Shown here: positions 63,976 through 64,000 of the stretch, piece after piece
Layout of the letters: each line of letters opens with the position of its first letter
Position numbering within the stretch: position 1 is the first letter of the stretch
Assembly (NCBI GenBank): GCA_036768485.1
Contig: JAVLUZ010000157.1
Coordinates: 14,201,877-14,265,876, forward strand
Direction: 5' to 3'
Length of the DNA stretch: 64,000 nucleotides
Origin: Mermis nigrescens
Lineage: Eukaryota > Nematoda > Enoplea > Mermithida > Mermithidae
Translations under genes and position numbers: made by a program
Notes under the pieces: generated by a model
What the model saw: the letters and a program-made list of their open reading frames with translations, nothing else
Databases searched by the model: none
Told to the model about the DNA's origin: nothing

Positions 63976-64000
63976 CAAGCGTTACTGCGTACTTAGGTAT

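Noticed and set aside
1..64000. CRISPR array, prophage or bacterial operon
   Set aside because: No regular spacer-repeat structure, no prokaryotic genes; introns, non-LTR elements and MITEs are eukaryotic.
1..64000. LTR retrotransposon or endogenous virus
   Set aside because: No long direct terminal repeats with gag/pol/integrase motifs were found; every reverse transcriptase seen is of the non-LTR or Penelope-like type.

Overview
This looks like a repeat-choked piece of a eukaryotic nuclear genome, most probably from a nematode. It is AT-rich, has spliced genes with GT-AG introns, and is built mostly from nested transposable elements: CR1-, RTE- and Penelope-type retroelements, hAT-like and Mutator-like non-autonomous DNA elements, and tRNA-derived SINEs. 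The nematode call is an inference. It rests mainly on a processed gene copy at 48861-50677 whose first 23 bases resemble a nematode SL2-type spliced leader. A TE-rich early-branching nematode would fit, but no species is claimed.

Host genes. (1) A four-exon minus-strand gene can be assembled from exons at 24658-24768, 24156-24338, 17173-17394 and 9901-10167. All three introns are phase 0, and two hydrophobic helices run unbroken across splice junctions. The product is a 260-residue membrane protein of unrecognised family; introns 2 and 3 (6.8 and 7.0 kb) are packed with transposons. (2) An intact 545-codon intronless GPR107/GPR108-type seven-pass membrane protein lies at 48889-50526. It has every mark of a processed retrocopy: no introns, ATTAAA signal, A-tail, and a 6-bp target duplication splitting a CR1 element.

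Layout. 1-9780: minisatellite, a foldback element with 9-bp target duplication, small MITEs, and a TTTACAC-rich repeat. 9784-24768: the four-exon gene, carrying in its introns a 3.4-kb hAT-like element full of 180-bp satellite units, several 240-260-bp hAT-like MITEs, and a 2.9-kb foldback element holding a truncated CR1. 24948-35485: two MITEs, then a 9.7-kb composite bounded by TAGTGTTGTAAAAG inverted ends and a perfect 8-bp duplication; inside are TTTACAC arms in opposite orientation and Penelope-like pieces. 35704-46469: more of the same families, a full-length RTE element with a 16-bp target duplication, and a tRNA-like sequence. 47029-52725: a nearly full-length CR1 (PHD-finger ORF1, then endonuclease and reverse transcriptase) split by the GPR107 retrocopy. 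52731-56100: a second CR1 split by a MITE, and a 190-bp tandem array. 56446-64000: a SINE split by a hAT-like element that contains three further nested elements, a relic reverse transcriptase split by another hAT-like element, and more SINE-like copies.

Many insertions were proved internally. Target duplications were read directly, and in three cases (Penelope-like, CR1 and relic RT reading frames) the interrupted protein resumes correctly on the other side. The retroelements probably supplied the machinery that made the GPR107 retrocopy; the hAT-like and foldback elements are all non-autonomous here, since no transposase was found.
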